From Natronosalvus vescus (GTDB lineage Archaea; Halobacteriota; Halobacteria; Halobacteriales; Natrialbaceae), in NCBI RefSeq assembly GCF_023973145.1, contig NZ_CP099546.1, positions 2,170,001 to 2,234,000 on the forward strand: a DNA stretch of 64,000 nt, given 5' to 3'. The notes under the pieces are model-generated. The model worked only from the letters and a program-made list of their open reading frames with translations. It had not been told where the DNA came from and made no database searches. The position numbers and the translations under genes were made by a program. Positions 1 through 10,600 of the stretch are shown here, one piece after another. Every line of letters starts with the position of its first letter. Position 1 is the first letter of the stretch.

Positions 1-634
1 CGTAGTGGCTCTTCGTGTAGCTCAGGATGGGGGTGACGCCGACGTCGAACCGGGCGGCGCTTCGGGCGAGCGCCGAAAGGAGCGTCCGGATGCCCATCTC
101 CGTGTGGTACTCGGTGTTTCGGGGGACGGCACCGTACGAGCGCATCCCGCTTTTGAAGTGCGCACCACACAGCGGCGCCGTATCAGTCGCCGTGACGCAG
201 ACGAGGTGGCGACAGCGGGCGAACGCCGCGTCGGCGAACGGCATCGGCGTCCCGTACGGGTCGAGGTCGATCACGTCGAAGACGGCGTCGTGCATCAACG
301 CGTTCGCGTTTCGATGCACGACCTCGGCGTCGTGTCCGAGGTCGAAGCCGGCCCGCTCGAGGTTCGATCGGGCGAGCTCGATCGCGTCAGGCTCGCGGTC
401 ACAGCAGGTGACGTCCCAGCCGTCGACGGCCGCCCGAAGCCCGCGGACGCCGCTGGCGGTCATCGCGTCGAGATAGCGCCTGGCGCTGGGTTCGCGCTCG
501 CGGAACGCCCGCAGGGTTGCGATCGTCAGATCCCGGTTCAGTTCCTGTCGCGGGTTGTAAAACACCGACTCCTCGACGCCTTCGGTCTGCTCGCCGGGCA
601 CCTCGAGTTCGACGCCACCCTCCGTCACGCGCAT
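1..634 (-). CDS. trm1: tRNA (guanine-26 N2)-dimethyltransferase, N-terminal part (runs off the left edge)
   Basis: Trm1 uses S-adenosylmethionine to dimethylate G26 of tRNAs in the cytoplasm. About 211 residues are visible, starting from an ATG at 634; the C-terminal part lies outside the window. The protein opens [16 protein letters not shown] and carries the substrate-side motif [11 protein letters not shown], the SAM-binding segment [13 protein letters not shown] (near residue 75) and the family motif [11 protein letters not shown] (near residue 122). Archaeal Trm1 proteins are usually about 370 residues, so over 40 percent is missing here because of the window edge, not damage. The gene is transcribed leftward, away from the zinc-finger gene at 752, so the space between them should hold both promoters. 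Family assignment is secure. Confidence 0.93.
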   Translation of the reverse strand, partial: MRVTEGGVELEVPGEQTEGVEESVFYNPRQELNRDLTIATLRAFREREPSARRYLDAMTASGVRGLRAAVDGWDVTCCDREPDAIELARSNLERAGFDLGHDAEVVHRNANALMHDAVFDVIDLDPYGTPMPFADAAFARCRHLVCVTATDTAPLCGAHFKSGMRSYGAVPRNTEYHTEMGIRTLLSALARSAARFDVGVTPILSYTKSHY

Positions 635-751
635 ATCAGTAACTCGAGGGGCGGGAGGCGAAAAACGGTGTGATCTCGATATCGCCGTCGGTCTCGAGCG
701 ATCGAACCCCACACCCAAACCGATTTGACGGTTCGACCGAGAGTAGCGGAC

Positions 752-1126
752 GTGCCCCGGTCGAACTCCGGCTCCGATCCCGATCCGGTCGAACGCTGGC
801 AGGCCACCCTCGAGGAGGCCGGCAGGCTCACGCCCGAGATCGTCGAGCGGATCTCGCGGCTCCACGGCGACCGCGGGGTGCGCGCCATCGAGGCCGTCGC
901 CGAGGGACGGGTCAAAGTCTATCGGGATTTTACGATCGTCGTCGGGTACGAAGACGAGTACGTCGTCGAGGGCCAGGGCTGTACCTGCAAGGACAGCGAG
1001 TTCAATCTAGATCCCGACGACCCGACCGATCTGTGCTGGCACGTCCTCGCGGTGTCGATCGCCCGCCGGGTCGGTCACCTCGATTATCACGACATGTGGT
1101 ACTCCGAGGTACGGGAGTTTCTGTGA
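752..1126 (+). CDS. SWIM-type zinc-binding protein of unknown function
   Basis: A 124-residue acidic protein. The C-terminal half has a compact C-x-C...C-x-H arrangement (C77, C79, C95, H97) inside GCTCKDSEF and LCWHVLAV, which fits the SWIM zinc-finger pattern. In other proteins SWIM fingers mediate DNA or protein contacts; the role here is unknown. The N-terminal half is mostly helical and has no motif I recognise. I chose the GTG at 752; a TTG at 725 in the same frame would add nine residues and is less likely. It is transcribed divergently from trm1 and stands alone. The function is inferred only from the metal-ligand spacing. Confidence 0.7.
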   Translation: MPRSNSGSDPDPVERWQATLEEAGRLTPEIVERISRLHGDRGVRAIEAVAEGRVKVYRDFTIVVGYEDEYVVEGQGCTCKDSEFNLDPDDPTDLCWHVLAVSIARRVGHLDYHDMWYSEVREFL

Positions 1127-1232
1127 TCCGTGGAACCTAACTCGAGTGATGGTGTTTCCGCCCACTTGTGAGTCCAGACCGCATCGATACGCGGGAGCCG
1201 ACCGCACGACCCTGACCCTACGACAACTCGGA

Positions 1233-2576
1233 TCAGGACTCGAGCGAGTCCAGGAACCGATCGAACGCGCCGCTCTCGGGGTGGACGTGGGCGTACGTGC
1301 CGAGAGCGGCGTACTCGGCCAATCCGTCTCGCTCACCGGTGATCCCCCGTCCGCGAACCGTCTCGAATCGGAAACGGGCGTCGGTGCCGACGTCCGCGCG
1401 AGAATAGTGGAACTCGTGGCCGCGAATTTCCTCGCCGCTTCGCGCCGTCAGCGTCCGCTCGAGCGCCTCGAGTTCGACGTGGTCGAGCGCCTGGTAGCGA
1501 TCGCACATCGTCACTGTCGCGGGGAGTATTCCGGCCATATCGTATCGCTCGCCGTCGACTGTCGTCAGCGACTCGCTCATCGCCATTAGCCCGCCACACT
1601 CGCCGAACACCGGCAGGCCGTCGCTGGCGAGTCGGCCGAGGTGCTCGAGGGTGCCACCGCCCTCGAGGCGTTCCCCGTGCAGTTCCGGATACCCACCGGG
1701 CAGATAGACCCCGTCGCAGTCGGGGACGGGATCACCGGCGACCGGCGAGAACGTCCGGACGGTCGCTCGCTCGCGGAGCCGTTCGATCGTCGCCGGATAC
1801 CGAAAACAGAAGGCCGCGTCGTCCGCAAAGGCGACTGTGAGTTCGCCGGTCTCGTCCTCGCCGCCCCCGGACGCCGCGGAAGCGGACTCGAGCCCCGGCG
1901 GAACCCGTGCAATCGATGCCAGGCGCTCGGCGTCGATCGTTTCGGCGGCCTCGTCGAGCGCATCCCGGGAGATCTGGGTCTCCGATCCCATCTCGAGCCC
2001 GAGGTGTCGATCCGGGATCTCGAGTTCTTCGCTGGGTGGAACGCGACCGAAGTACGCGAGGTCGTCGGGCAAGGCCTCACGAATCCCGTGCTCGTGGCGA
2101 CCGCCGTGGGCCCGCTGGGCGACGATGCCGGCGACCTCGACGTTCCGATCGATCCGTTCGGCGTAGGCGGCGAACCCGAGCGCTGTCGCGGCGACGCTCT
2201 CCATTCCCGCGTTCGCGTCGACCACGAGGACGACGGGAAGGTCGAGGGCCTCGGCGACCATCGCGGTACTCGAGCGGTCGCCGTCGTACAGGCCCATGAG
2301 TCCCTCGACGACGCAGATCTCGCCCTCGCCGCGAGCGTAGTTCCGACGAAGCCCGTCCTCGCCACAGAGCCACCGATCCAGGGTTCGCGAGGGACGTCCC
2401 GTGATCGATTCGTGGTGGCTCGGATCGATGAAGTCGGGGCCGGCCTTCGCGGGCTGGACGGCGTAACCGGCGTCCTCGAGTGCGCAACCGATCGCCAGCG
2501 TGGCGACGGTCTTTCCGACGCCGGAGCTGACCCCGCCGACGACGAACCCGGCCGGGACGGCGCTCGAGTCGTTCAT
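1233..2576 (-). CDS. cbiA: Cobyrinate a,c-diamide synthase (CbiA type)
   Basis: This ATP- and glutamine-dependent enzyme amidates the a and c side chains of cobyrinate in corrinoid synthesis. The 447-residue protein has an N-terminal P-loop/dethiobiotin-synthetase-like domain (GGVSSGVGKTVATLAIG from about residue 13), followed by KAGPDFIDPSHH and EGLMGLYDG. The C-terminal class I glutamine amidotransferase domain has its nucleophile C327 in VFGECGGLMAMSE and a late histidine in YAHVHPESG. Length and domain order are standard. The start is the ATG at 2576 (MNDSSAVPAGF); an upstream in-frame codon at 2591 adds only five residues. No other cobalamin genes are in the window, so any partner enzymes must lie elsewhere. 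Confidence 0.92.
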   Translation of the reverse strand: MNDSSAVPAGFVVGGVSSGVGKTVATLAIGCALEDAGYAVQPAKAGPDFIDPSHHESITGRPSRTLDRWLCGEDGLRRNYARGEGEICVVEGLMGLYDGDRSSTAMVAEALDLPVVLVVDANAGMESVAATALGFAAYAERIDRNVEVAGIVAQRAHGGRHEHGIREALPDDLAYFGRVPPSEELEIPDRHLGLEMGSETQISRDALDEAAETIDAERLASIARVPPGLESASAASGGGEDETGELTVAFADDAAFCFRYPATIERLRERATVRTFSPVAGDPVPDCDGVYLPGGYPELHGERLEGGGTLEHLGRLASDGLPVFGECGGLMAMSESLTTVDGERYDMAGILPATVTMCDRYQALDHVELEALERTLTARSGEEIRGHEFHYSRADVGTDARFRFETVRGRGITGERDGLAEYAALGTYAHVHPESGAFDRFLDSLES

Positions 2577-2802
2577 TCGCGGAGCGGTCACGGTCGATCA
2601 CCGGCCACGCGGGGTGGCGTAGAACGAGTCGGTTGGTGGAGACGGCTCGCGCACGGGCGGGGAGCACGACGGGAACGCGGGCGACGACGCATACTGGCCG
2701 TTCTCGCTCGTCGCTTGTGAATCCTCCCACCGGGTTGCGTTTGGGGCGTACGAAGCTCTCGCTGTTCGGCCTCGAATCGCTGGACGACGGAAAAAGATCG
2801 TC

Positions 2803-5577
2803 TTACGCGTTCAGCACCTGCCGAAGCACGTCGGGAGCGTCCTCGAGCGCGTCCTCTAGCGCGTCGACGTCCGGGCCGCCACCCTGGGCGAAGTCCGGTG
2901 GGCCGCCACCGCCGCCACCGACTCTCGAGGCGAGTTCGCCGACGACCTCGCCGGCGTTGACGTCAGCGCCGTCTGGGACGGCGACGACGAACTGCGCGCC
3001 GTCAGCACCGGAGCCGATGACGGCGATCTGACCCTCGTCGGCGAGGGCGTTGGCCGTCGCCCGCAGTTCGTCCATGTCGGCGTCGATACGCTGGACGACC
3101 GCGGTCGTCTCGCCGATTTCGACTTCTTCGCCGCCACCGCCGCCGCTGGCGCGAGCGGTCGCGAGCTGTTCTTTCAGGGCTTCGATCTCCTTGCCGCGCG
3201 CTTTCCACTCCTCGAAGAAGCGTTCGGCGGTGTCGGGGACGTCCTCGGGGGAGACGTCGAGCGCCTCGGCGGCACCGTAGAGGGCGTCCTCGGTCCGCTG
3301 GGTGGCCTCGATGGCGGCGTCGCCGGCGGCGAAGACCAGCCGTTCGACGCCGTCCTGGACGCGCTCGGCGTTCAGGATCTTGATCGCGCCGACGTCGCCG
3401 GTGCGGGCGACGTGGGTACCACCGCAGGCCTGGACGTCCTCGGCCACGTGGATGAGCCGGATGTTCGTTCCCGGCGGAATCCCGCCCTGATAGAGGTCGA
3501 AGCCGTGTTCTGCTTCTGCCTCGTGGCGGTGGGGCCACTCCTGGGTTACGGAGACGTTGTCCATCACCATCCCGTTGGCGACGCGCTCGATGCGCTTGAC
3601 GTCGTCGCGTGAAATCCGGTCGTAATGACGGAGGTCGACCCGGGAGGAGGAGACGCCCTTCTGGGCACCGGCCTGACGGACGTGTTCGCCGAGCACCTGT
3701 CCGGCCGCGTGCATGACGATGTGGGTCGCCGTGTGGTGGCGCATCAATTGCCGGCGTCGGGGCGCGTTGATCTGGCCGTTCACGAACTCGCCCTTGCCGG
3801 GATCCTCGTCCGTCCGGTGGCGAATAACGCCGTCTTCGATCTGGACGTCGGTCACCTCGACGGTCGCGTCGTCGGTCGACAGCGTTCCCCGGTCAGCGGG
3901 CTGGCCACCGCCCTCGGGGTAGAACATCGTCTGGTCGAGGACGACGTCGTAGCCGTCCTCGCGGTCGAAGACGTCCAGCACCACGGCCTCGAACTGGGTT
4001 CGCTGCTGGTCGTCGTAGTACAGCTTTTCCGTCTCCGGGAGGTCGGCGAAACGTTCGTCGCCCTCGGACTCGGCGGTCTCTTCGGCGACGGCGGTGTCGT
4101 GTCGGTCGGCCACGAGGCTGTAGAAGTCGTCGGGGACGTCCACGTCCGCGCCAACGGTCTCGGCGATCTCCTCGACCATGTCGGGCTGGATGCCGTGGCT
4201 GTCGTAGAGTTCGATGAGCTCGTCGACGGGAATCGCCTCGTCTCGTTCGGCGTACTCCTCGGCGAGCTGCTCGACCCGACGACCGCCGCGCTCGAGCGTC
4301 TCGCGGTACTTTTCGACCTCGGTGCGGACGATATCCCGGATCGTATCCCGGTTCTCGTAGCCCAGCCGATCGGCCTGCATGTCGACGAGTTCGTCGAGCG
4401 GGGCGTCGACGCCGACCGTGTCACAGAGACGCTTCGTCCGCCGGAGCACCATCCGTGCGAGGTACCCGGTGCCGACGTTCGAGGGGACGATCCCGTCGCC
4501 GAACATGTACGCGAGCGTCCGGCAGTGGTCGGCGATGGCGTAGATCCGCTCGAGGGGCTCGACGAGCGTTCTGAGTTCCCTCACGTCGACGCCGAGTTCG
4601 TCCGCAATCTCGCCGCGGGCGGCCTCGACGTCGTCGACGTCGTCGATGTCGAGCTGTCCGGAGAGGCGGGCCGCGCGGGCGACGAGGGCGGTCTCGTCGT
4701 CGGTGTACGCGAGCCCGGCGTTCTCCCTGAGGAAGGCGATCATCTCGGGGTAGATCGCCTCGTACACCGTCGGCGTGCCCTGGCTCATCCAGGTCCAGCG
4801 CTCGAGCCCGTAACCGGTGTCGACGATGTAGGTGTCCATGAACGAGTAGGTGTTCCCGTCCTTGAGTTCGTACTCGCCGTCTGGATCCTGTTCCATGCAC
4901 ATGAAGACGAGCGTGGCCAGTTCGAGGCCGCGGTAGATGACCTCGATGGCGGGGCCGGCGTTGCCGCCGCCGACCCACGGATCCTCGATGTAGGTGACGG
5001 CCTCGATGTCCGCACCCAGCGAGTCGAGCAACTCGTCACAGAGCTCGACGGTGCGATCCTTCCAGTAGACCTCGCCTTCGTAGGCGTACTCCGCCTCGGC
5101 GTCCTCGCGGACGTTGAACGCGTGGTGGGCCATCATCTCGAAGGCCATCGTGTGCCGTCCCGTCTTGCCCACGTTGTCGATGTCCTGCATCCGGATACAG
5201 GGCTGGCTCACGGTGAGGGGGTTCGCCGGCGGCGGCGTCTGCCCGGAGGTCACCAGCGGCTGGAAGTCGTAGATCGACGCCTGGGTGAGGAGGACGTCGT
5301 CACGCCAGCGGTTCGCCGCGACGGGATACGGCTCGATCCGCTCGTGGTCGTGTTCCTCGAAGAAGGAGAGAAACGCCTCTCGCATCTCCTCTAAGGTGTA
5401 CTCCTCGTCGAACCCCGGGTTGTCGATGAAATCGTACTGTGCACAGGGTGGCTCCCCGCAGGTGTCGCGATCGTGATCGCGCGTCCAGAAGTGTGCCCCA
5501 CAGGAGGGACACTCCGTCCGGACGAACCCCTCCTCCTCGAAATACTCGAGTTGATACTCGTCGGCCAGCTCGCTCAT
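2803..5577 (-). CDS. alaS: Alanyl-tRNA synthetase
   Basis: Charges tRNA-Ala with alanine and hydrolyses mischarged Ser/Gly-tRNA. The protein is 924 residues, the usual archaeal length. It begins with the archaeal cysteine-rich extension ([10 protein letters not shown] ... CGEPPC), then the class II catalytic core. The editing domain carries the metal ligands H615 and H619 (HTATH) and C718/H722 (ACGGTH). The C-terminal DHHA1-like domain ends in a glycine-rich stretch ([17 protein letters not shown]). The reading frame stays open to 5868, but [16 protein letters not shown] at 5577 matches the family start, and a TATA-like box lies 30 nt upstream. A T-rich tract just after the stop (leftward) could end transcription. 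Confidence 0.96.
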   Translation of the reverse strand: MSELADEYQLEYFEEEGFVRTECPSCGAHFWTRDHDRDTCGEPPCAQYDFIDNPGFDEEYTLEEMREAFLSFFEEHDHERIEPYPVAANRWRDDVLLTQASIYDFQPLVTSGQTPPPANPLTVSQPCIRMQDIDNVGKTGRHTMAFEMMAHHAFNVREDAEAEYAYEGEVYWKDRTVELCDELLDSLGADIEAVTYIEDPWVGGGNAGPAIEVIYRGLELATLVFMCMEQDPDGEYELKDGNTYSFMDTYIVDTGYGLERWTWMSQGTPTVYEAIYPEMIAFLRENAGLAYTDDETALVARAARLSGQLDIDDVDDVEAARGEIADELGVDVRELRTLVEPLERIYAIADHCRTLAYMFGDGIVPSNVGTGYLARMVLRRTKRLCDTVGVDAPLDELVDMQADRLGYENRDTIRDIVRTEVEKYRETLERGGRRVEQLAEEYAERDEAIPVDELIELYDSHGIQPDMVEEIAETVGADVDVPDDFYSLVADRHDTAVAEETAESEGDERFADLPETEKLYYDDQQRTQFEAVVLDVFDREDGYDVVLDQTMFYPEGGGQPADRGTLSTDDATVEVTDVQIEDGVIRHRTDEDPGKGEFVNGQINAPRRRQLMRHHTATHIVMHAAGQVLGEHVRQAGAQKGVSSSRVDLRHYDRISRDDVKRIERVANGMVMDNVSVTQEWPHRHEAEAEHGFDLYQGGIPPGTNIRLIHVAEDVQACGGTHVARTGDVGAIKILNAERVQDGVERLVFAAGDAAIEATQRTEDALYGAAEALDVSPEDVPDTAERFFEEWKARGKEIEALKEQLATARASGGGGGEEVEIGETTAVVQRIDADMDELRATANALADEGQIAVIGSGADGAQFVVAVPDGADVNAGEVVGELASRVGGGGGGPPDFAQGGGPDVDALEDALEDAPDVLRQVLNA

Positions 5578-5913
5578 TCGTATGGTGTGTTGGCCCTGCA
5601 GGCGGTAAAACAGTTCCGCAACGCTCATCACCGCTCGTGGCTGATTCGGGCGGTTCGATGGGTTCCCATCGGGTCGATTGACTGGCAGCCGGATGAACGG
5701 TTCACCCACACCCTCGTCGCCGCTGTTCCGCCGGGTCGATTCATCCGCTGGGACGTCCGGTTCGTCCACAGGCCCGACGATTCCGTGCCACATTCGTCCT
5801 GACAGTTCATTCAGAAAATATAAACATATTGGAAAAGTATCGGGTTCGTAGACGGTATTCGATGACACCGACAGTCACAGATCAGGTGCACACACGGGTA
5901 TGGGTGGGTGGTA
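5578..5913. other. Intergenic region between alaS and the 5914 gene
   Basis: 336 bases hold the divergent promoters of alaS and the exported-protein gene. The alaS frame is open through most of it, but the encoded sequence is low in similarity to any AlaRS. The patch 5811-5846 is markedly AT-rich compared with its surroundings and could hold promoter elements for the rightward gene or an upstream alaS promoter. I see no RNA gene or repeat. Confidence 0.5.
5603..5611 (-). promoter_or_regulatory. TATA-like box of alaS
   Basis: Reads GTTTTACCG on the minus strand, centred 30 nt before the ATG at 5577. This spacing fits a leaderless or nearly leaderless transcript and supports the chosen start over the longer open frame. 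Confidence 0.5.
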
Positions 5914-6564
5914 ATGGCTGACCCTACCTCAAGCCGTCGGCGAATCCTGCTCGCCGGCGGGTTGACTGCCGTCGGCATCGCGCTCGTCCCGTCGCCGCCG
6001 GGCGAACCGACCCTCGGACGCGTGGAATCGGCCGATACGACGGTCGACATCGCGGGCGTCGACGACCGACGAATCGAGACGGAATCGCAGTCGTCAGTGG
6101 CCCGGTACCAGTACCGCCGCGGCGAAGCCGGGTTCGAGCCGACGGCTCCGATCAACGTCGTCTTCGCCCTCGAGGATGCCGTCGGGGGTCTCGAGCGCGT
6201 GATGACGGTTCTCGACGATGCTGGCTGGGCGCGCTCGCCAGAGGAGTACACTCGCTACGCCTTTGACGCTGCGCACGATCGATACGTTCGCCAGCAAGCG
6301 ACGGCCGCCGAGACGTACTACGGAACGAGCGGGCGTCGTCACGTTCGGTGCTGGCAGTTCGGCGACGTCGTCTCGATGCAGGCACACGAGGATACGGGTG
6401 CCCGGCCGAAACACGGTATCGAATCGTACGCCGATACACGAGCGTACATCGAACGGCTGTACGCAGGTGCGGACTGGGTAGTTACACCGAACGCGCTCGA
6501 CCTCGCGAACGCGAGGGCACCCGACCACGACGGCTACGCGACGCTCATCACGGAGGGACGATGA
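5914..6564 (+). CDS. Exported protein of unknown function with Tat-like signal
   Basis: A 216-residue protein. Residues 7-30 look like a twin-arginine signal: SSRRRILLAGG followed by a hydrophobic stretch, the common export route in haloarchaea. The mature part contains INVVFALEDAVGGLERVMTVLDDAGW, RRHVRCWQFGDVVSMQAHEDTG and DWVVTPNALDLANARAPDHDGYATL. The pattern of a predicted strand, a DDAGW helix, then RRHVRCW recalls the C-terminal domain of LssY proteins, but this is a weak resemblance. I chose ATG 5914 over GTG 5908. It overlaps the next gene by ATGA, so the two are probably translated together and may act as one membrane-associated unit. Confidence 0.7.
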   Translation: MADPTSSRRRILLAGGLTAVGIALVPSPPGEPTLGRVESADTTVDIAGVDDRRIETESQSSVARYQYRRGEAGFEPTAPINVVFALEDAVGGLERVMTVLDDAGWARSPEEYTRYAFDAAHDRYVRQQATAAETYYGTSGRRHVRCWQFGDVVSMQAHEDTGARPKHGIESYADTRAYIERLYAGADWVVTPNALDLANARAPDHDGYATLITEGR

Positions 6565-7286
6565 GCGACCTGACCGAGCCCGTCGACGAGACGGAGACCG
6601 AGGCGGCGGTCTCGATACCGGGCACGGTGTCGATCGGGACGGCGCTCTGGCAGAACCCGCTCGTCGGTCTCGAGCCACGGCGGACAGCGGCGACCGCAGT
6701 GATCCTCGGCTGTTTTTCCCTGCTGTTCGCGGTGAGCCACGCCGGCGGCGTCGTGACCGTCGGTGGCCAGCCGATCGATACGACGACGACCCTTTTCGAC
6801 AGCCTGAGTGCGTTCGTGATCGTGTTCGCCGTTGCGTTGATCGTCGCTGGCCCCATCGGCTACGCCGTCTGGAACGGCGGCCCCGTCGGTGCCGTCGTCG
6901 TCGCACTCGCTCCAGTCGTCCTTGGAGAGATGGCGACGGGACGATATGCGCTCGGTCTCGACGGCGCGATGGCGATGACGACCGGCGTCGTCGGCTGTGT
7001 GCTCGGCCTGTACGTCGTCGACGTTCGGGAAACGGCAACGCTCCGGCCGTGGCGAGTTCGTACGTGCTCGCGAGAGCAGTTACTCCTGGTGACGGCCATC
7101 GCACTCATCGGCGTCGCCTCGGTCGCCCGCTTCGTCTCGAGTGCGCCCGATCTCCTCTGGGGGATCTATGCGCCGTTTGCGGTGCTCTGGCTCGTTCCCA
7201 TGGGGGTGCTCGGTCGCTACTGGCTCGCCCACGCTCGAGGCACCGACTCGAGTCGATCCACTGGAGCCGGCTCTGATGCCAGCTAG
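6561..7286 (+). CDS. Polytopic membrane protein of unknown function
   Basis: A 241-residue protein with an acidic N-terminal tail of about 40 residues and roughly six hydrophobic segments (for example AAVILGCFSLLFAVSHAG, FVIVFAVALIVAGPIGYAV, AVVVALAPVVLGEM, LLLVTAIALIGVASVA and FAVLWLVPMGVLG). No catalytic motif is visible and I do not recognise the family. The start ATG at 6561 overlaps the stop of the exported protein upstream (ATGA), a strong sign of translational coupling. The longer open frame upstream is a shadow of the preceding gene. Confidence 0.72.
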   Translation: MSDLTEPVDETETEAAVSIPGTVSIGTALWQNPLVGLEPRRTAATAVILGCFSLLFAVSHAGGVVTVGGQPIDTTTTLFDSLSAFVIVFAVALIVAGPIGYAVWNGGPVGAVVVALAPVVLGEMATGRYALGLDGAMAMTTGVVGCVLGLYVVDVRETATLRPWRVRTCSREQLLLVTAIALIGVASVARFVSSAPDLLWGIYAPFAVLWLVPMGVLGRYWLAHARGTDSSRSTGAGSDAS

Positions 7287-7662
7287 CATCCTTCCAAGCG
7301 TCGACTGATGAGTGAAAACGGATGACCGACAGCGATTTGATCCATCAGTTCAGGCTTGGAACGCCACTGGTGGTTTTCACTGGCCTACACTGCTGAGCGA
7401 AACACGGGTGGTAACGTTCGATTTCGTTCAGCAGTCGATACCTGGAAGCGTACGAGGCTGGTGTGGTTCCCTGACGTCTTCTGTCTAGTCGGCTACGTAC
7501 CCGTTCTGGTGGGCCAATAGATTATTAGTGATTGTCGATTCTTCTAGAGGTGAATACGAGCAGGGTCGGGACACCACGGTCGCATTCGACGAACTGTGTG
7601 ACTGCCGTCGCCAGCGATCGTGGACTGACATCACTGCTCGGTGTCGGATCGACGCCGACCAC
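7287..7662. other. 376-base intergenic region with inverted repeats
   Basis: No gene is visible. It contains a 9-bp inverted repeat (AGTGAAAAC at 7311-7319 and GTTTTCACT at 7373-7381) and a second, 12-of-13 inverted repeat (CTGCTGAGCGAAA at 7390-7402 against 7422-7434). The 17 bases at 7351-7367 recur inverted at 29299-29315 after another gene. This looks like a remnant of a small mobile or dispersed repeat. The AT-rich stretch 7512-7530 may hold the promoter of the kinase. Confidence 0.55.
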
Positions 7663-10600
7663 ATGACTGATACCCGCTCTCTACTGTATTTCGCGGCGTC
7701 CGCGCCGACGGCAGCATCGGGTGCCTGTGCTCTCGAGCGGGTGGCTTCGCACTACTCGGTGACGCCTGCAGTGTCTGCCGTCAACGGCGACGAGCCTCGC
7801 GATGGTGACGCTACGGCGGCACGTGTGGACGACCGCGTGCTCGCGGTGGCCGACGCTGCCGATCTGGCTGCGCTCACCGCCGACGTCGATTGTGCCGTCG
7901 TCGCTGATTCCCCAAAGGCGACAGACACTGATTCGCTCCTCGAACTCTTTGGCGCCGCTCTGGCCTCGGTTCCGGCCATCTACTTCGCAGCCGGTGAGGT
8001 CGATCCGGCCGTCGCCAGATCGACCCCCGTGATCGACGGCTTCGTTCGACAGCGGTACGCGGACGATCCGCTCGAGGATACTGCATCCGATGGCGCCAAC
8101 CTCGACGTGCCCGTTCCCGACGATCGGTGCCTCGAGCACCTGGTCGACGAAATCGAGTGGCAGTGTTGTCTGCCCTCGTGCGAGCGCCGGCTGACACGCG
8201 GATCCTCGGCGGCCACGGACACGGTGCCGACACCCGGGGAGTCAACGGACGACCGGCCACGCCCCGCGGTCGCCGATTCCGACACACCGCAGCCTCGAGA
8301 AACCACCATTGAGGAACCACGGTTCGAACGGGGCCACCTCGAGACCGACGCTGCACACACGGCAGTCGCCCAACTCCACGAGATGGCCACCCAGATCGTC
8401 GCCTGTCGATCGGAAGAGCCCCTGTTCGAGCTGGCGCTCGAGACGGCCGACGACGTCCTCGGTTTCGACGCCTCGGCGTTCGTTCTCGCCGCCGATGGCG
8501 GTGATCCTCCGTCGGTCTATACCAGCGGCTACGATGAACAGGATCTCACTGTCGCTGATCCGTCGCTGTCGGCTGGCGTTCTCGGCAAGACCTATCGGGA
8601 GAAACGGTCATTTCTGATCGAAGAGGTTGCGGCCGAACCGGAGGCACGCCCGTACGAGGACAGCTACCGATCGGCGATCAGCGTCCCCGTCGGCGAGTAC
8701 GGCGTCTTTCAGGCGATCTCGACCGAAGCGGCTGCCTATAGCGAGGTCGATCGCAAACTGGCCGAGGTGCTGGCCGCCCACGTCGGCGAGACGATTCGTC
8801 GCATTCGCGTCGAGCACCATCTCCGGGAACGCCAACAGACGGTGACGAGCCTTCACGAGAGCGTCGTCAAACTGGTCAGCGCCGACACCGAGACTGCTCT
8901 CTTCGAACGAACGGTCGCTGCGGCCGAACGGATTCTCGAGCTCGACGTCTGTTACCTCGGCATCGTCGAGGGAGACAGCTTCGTTCCACGGGGTCGCTCT
9001 TCCTGGCCGGTCAGGGACGATCTCGAGCCACTCCCCCTGACCCACGGCGTGATGGGGGAGACCTACCGAACCGGCGAGTCGGTCTACATCTCCGACGCCG
9101 CCGACGACGACCGGACGAACGACCACAACGGCGGGTTTCGTTCGGCGCTCACGGTACCCGTCGGCGAGTTCGGTGTCATACAGGCGGTCTCGACGGCGGT
9201 CGACTGCTACGATGACGTCGACCGCGAGCTGTTAGAACTGCTGGCGACGCACGTCGAACAGGCGCTCAGCCGCTTTCGCGTCGAAGCCGAACTTCGCGAC
9301 CGTCGCGAGCAGCTAACCAGACTCCACCAAGGCGCGGCCCGTATCATCGGCGCACCCGACGAGGGGACGATCTACGAGCGCGCACTCGAGACCACCGAGA
9401 CCGTGCTCGAACTCGACGTCTGCGTGTTCCTGTCGGCGGATCTCGACAACGACGAACTCGTACCCGAAGCGTACTCGTCGGCGATGGACGAGCGCTTCGT
9501 CCGACGGGTGTCCCTCGAGTACGGGGCCGTCGGCTCGGTGTACCAGTCGGGTGAGCCGTCGATCATCGACGATCTCGGCGAGTCTGCGGCCGTCGACGAC
9601 GAGTGGGAGCAGTACCGATCTGCACTCACCGCCCCGATCGGTGAGCAGGGGGTATTTCAGGCCGTCTCCGACACGGTCGCTGCTTTCGATTCGGCGTCGC
9701 TCGAGCTGGTCGAACTGCTCTGTTCGCACGTGTCCGAAGCACTCGCCAGGACGCGTGCGGAGACGAAACTGGTCGAAGAGCGTGACCGGCTTTCGGCACT
9801 GTTCGAGAACGTCCCCGACCCGACCGTCCAGTACGAACTCTCGGGTGGGGAAGCGACCGTTCAGGCGGTCAACGACCGGTTCGAGGCGGTGTTCGGGTTC
9901 GACGCGGAGACGATCATTCACGAGGACGTCGACGAGTTCATCGTTCCGCCGGAGTACGAGGAGGAAGCCCAACGGCTCAACGAGGCGTTGCTCGCGGGGG
10001 AGACGCTTCGAACTGTCACCCGTCGCCAGACCGCGACGGAGGTGCGGGACTTCCTCATCAACGTCGTCCCCCTGACGGCTGGTGAACGGAGCGTCGAGGG
10101 CTACGCGATTTACACGGACATCACCGAACAGAAACGTCACGAACGGGCGCTCACCGCGAAGAACGAACGGCTCGACGAGTTCGCGAGCATCGTCAGCCAC
10201 GACCTTCGAAATCCGTTGAACGTTGCCCAGGGCTACCTCGAGATCGTCACCGACAGCGGCGACCACACCCATTTACGAGAAGTCGAGGATGCACTCGATC
10301 GAATGGACGAACTCATCGATCAACCCCTGACCCTCTCGCGTCACGGCACCCTCATTTCGGAGACCGAACGCCTCACCCTCCACGCCGTCGCTCGCCAGGC
10401 GTGGTCGCTCGTAGACACCGGGGATGCCGTCCTCGAACTCGGCGATGACGTCGCGTTCGAGGCCGACCGGGCGCGGCTGGCCGAACTGTTCGAGAACCTC
10501 TTTCGGAATGCTGTGGAACATGGTTCCACAAGCCATTCGATCGCTGACGCTCCCGACTCGACGGACGACGACGGGACACAAACCGAGCTGACGATAACTG

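Noticed and set aside
3625-5394. Long open frame of 589 codons antisense to alaS
   Set aside because: It is the GC-rich shadow of alaS; acidic codon use on one strand makes long open frames on the other. No family-like text.
5578-5868. 97-codon in-frame extension upstream of the alaS start
   Set aside because: The extra residues resemble no AlaRS, and a TATA-like box at 5603-5611 would place transcription start downstream of them.
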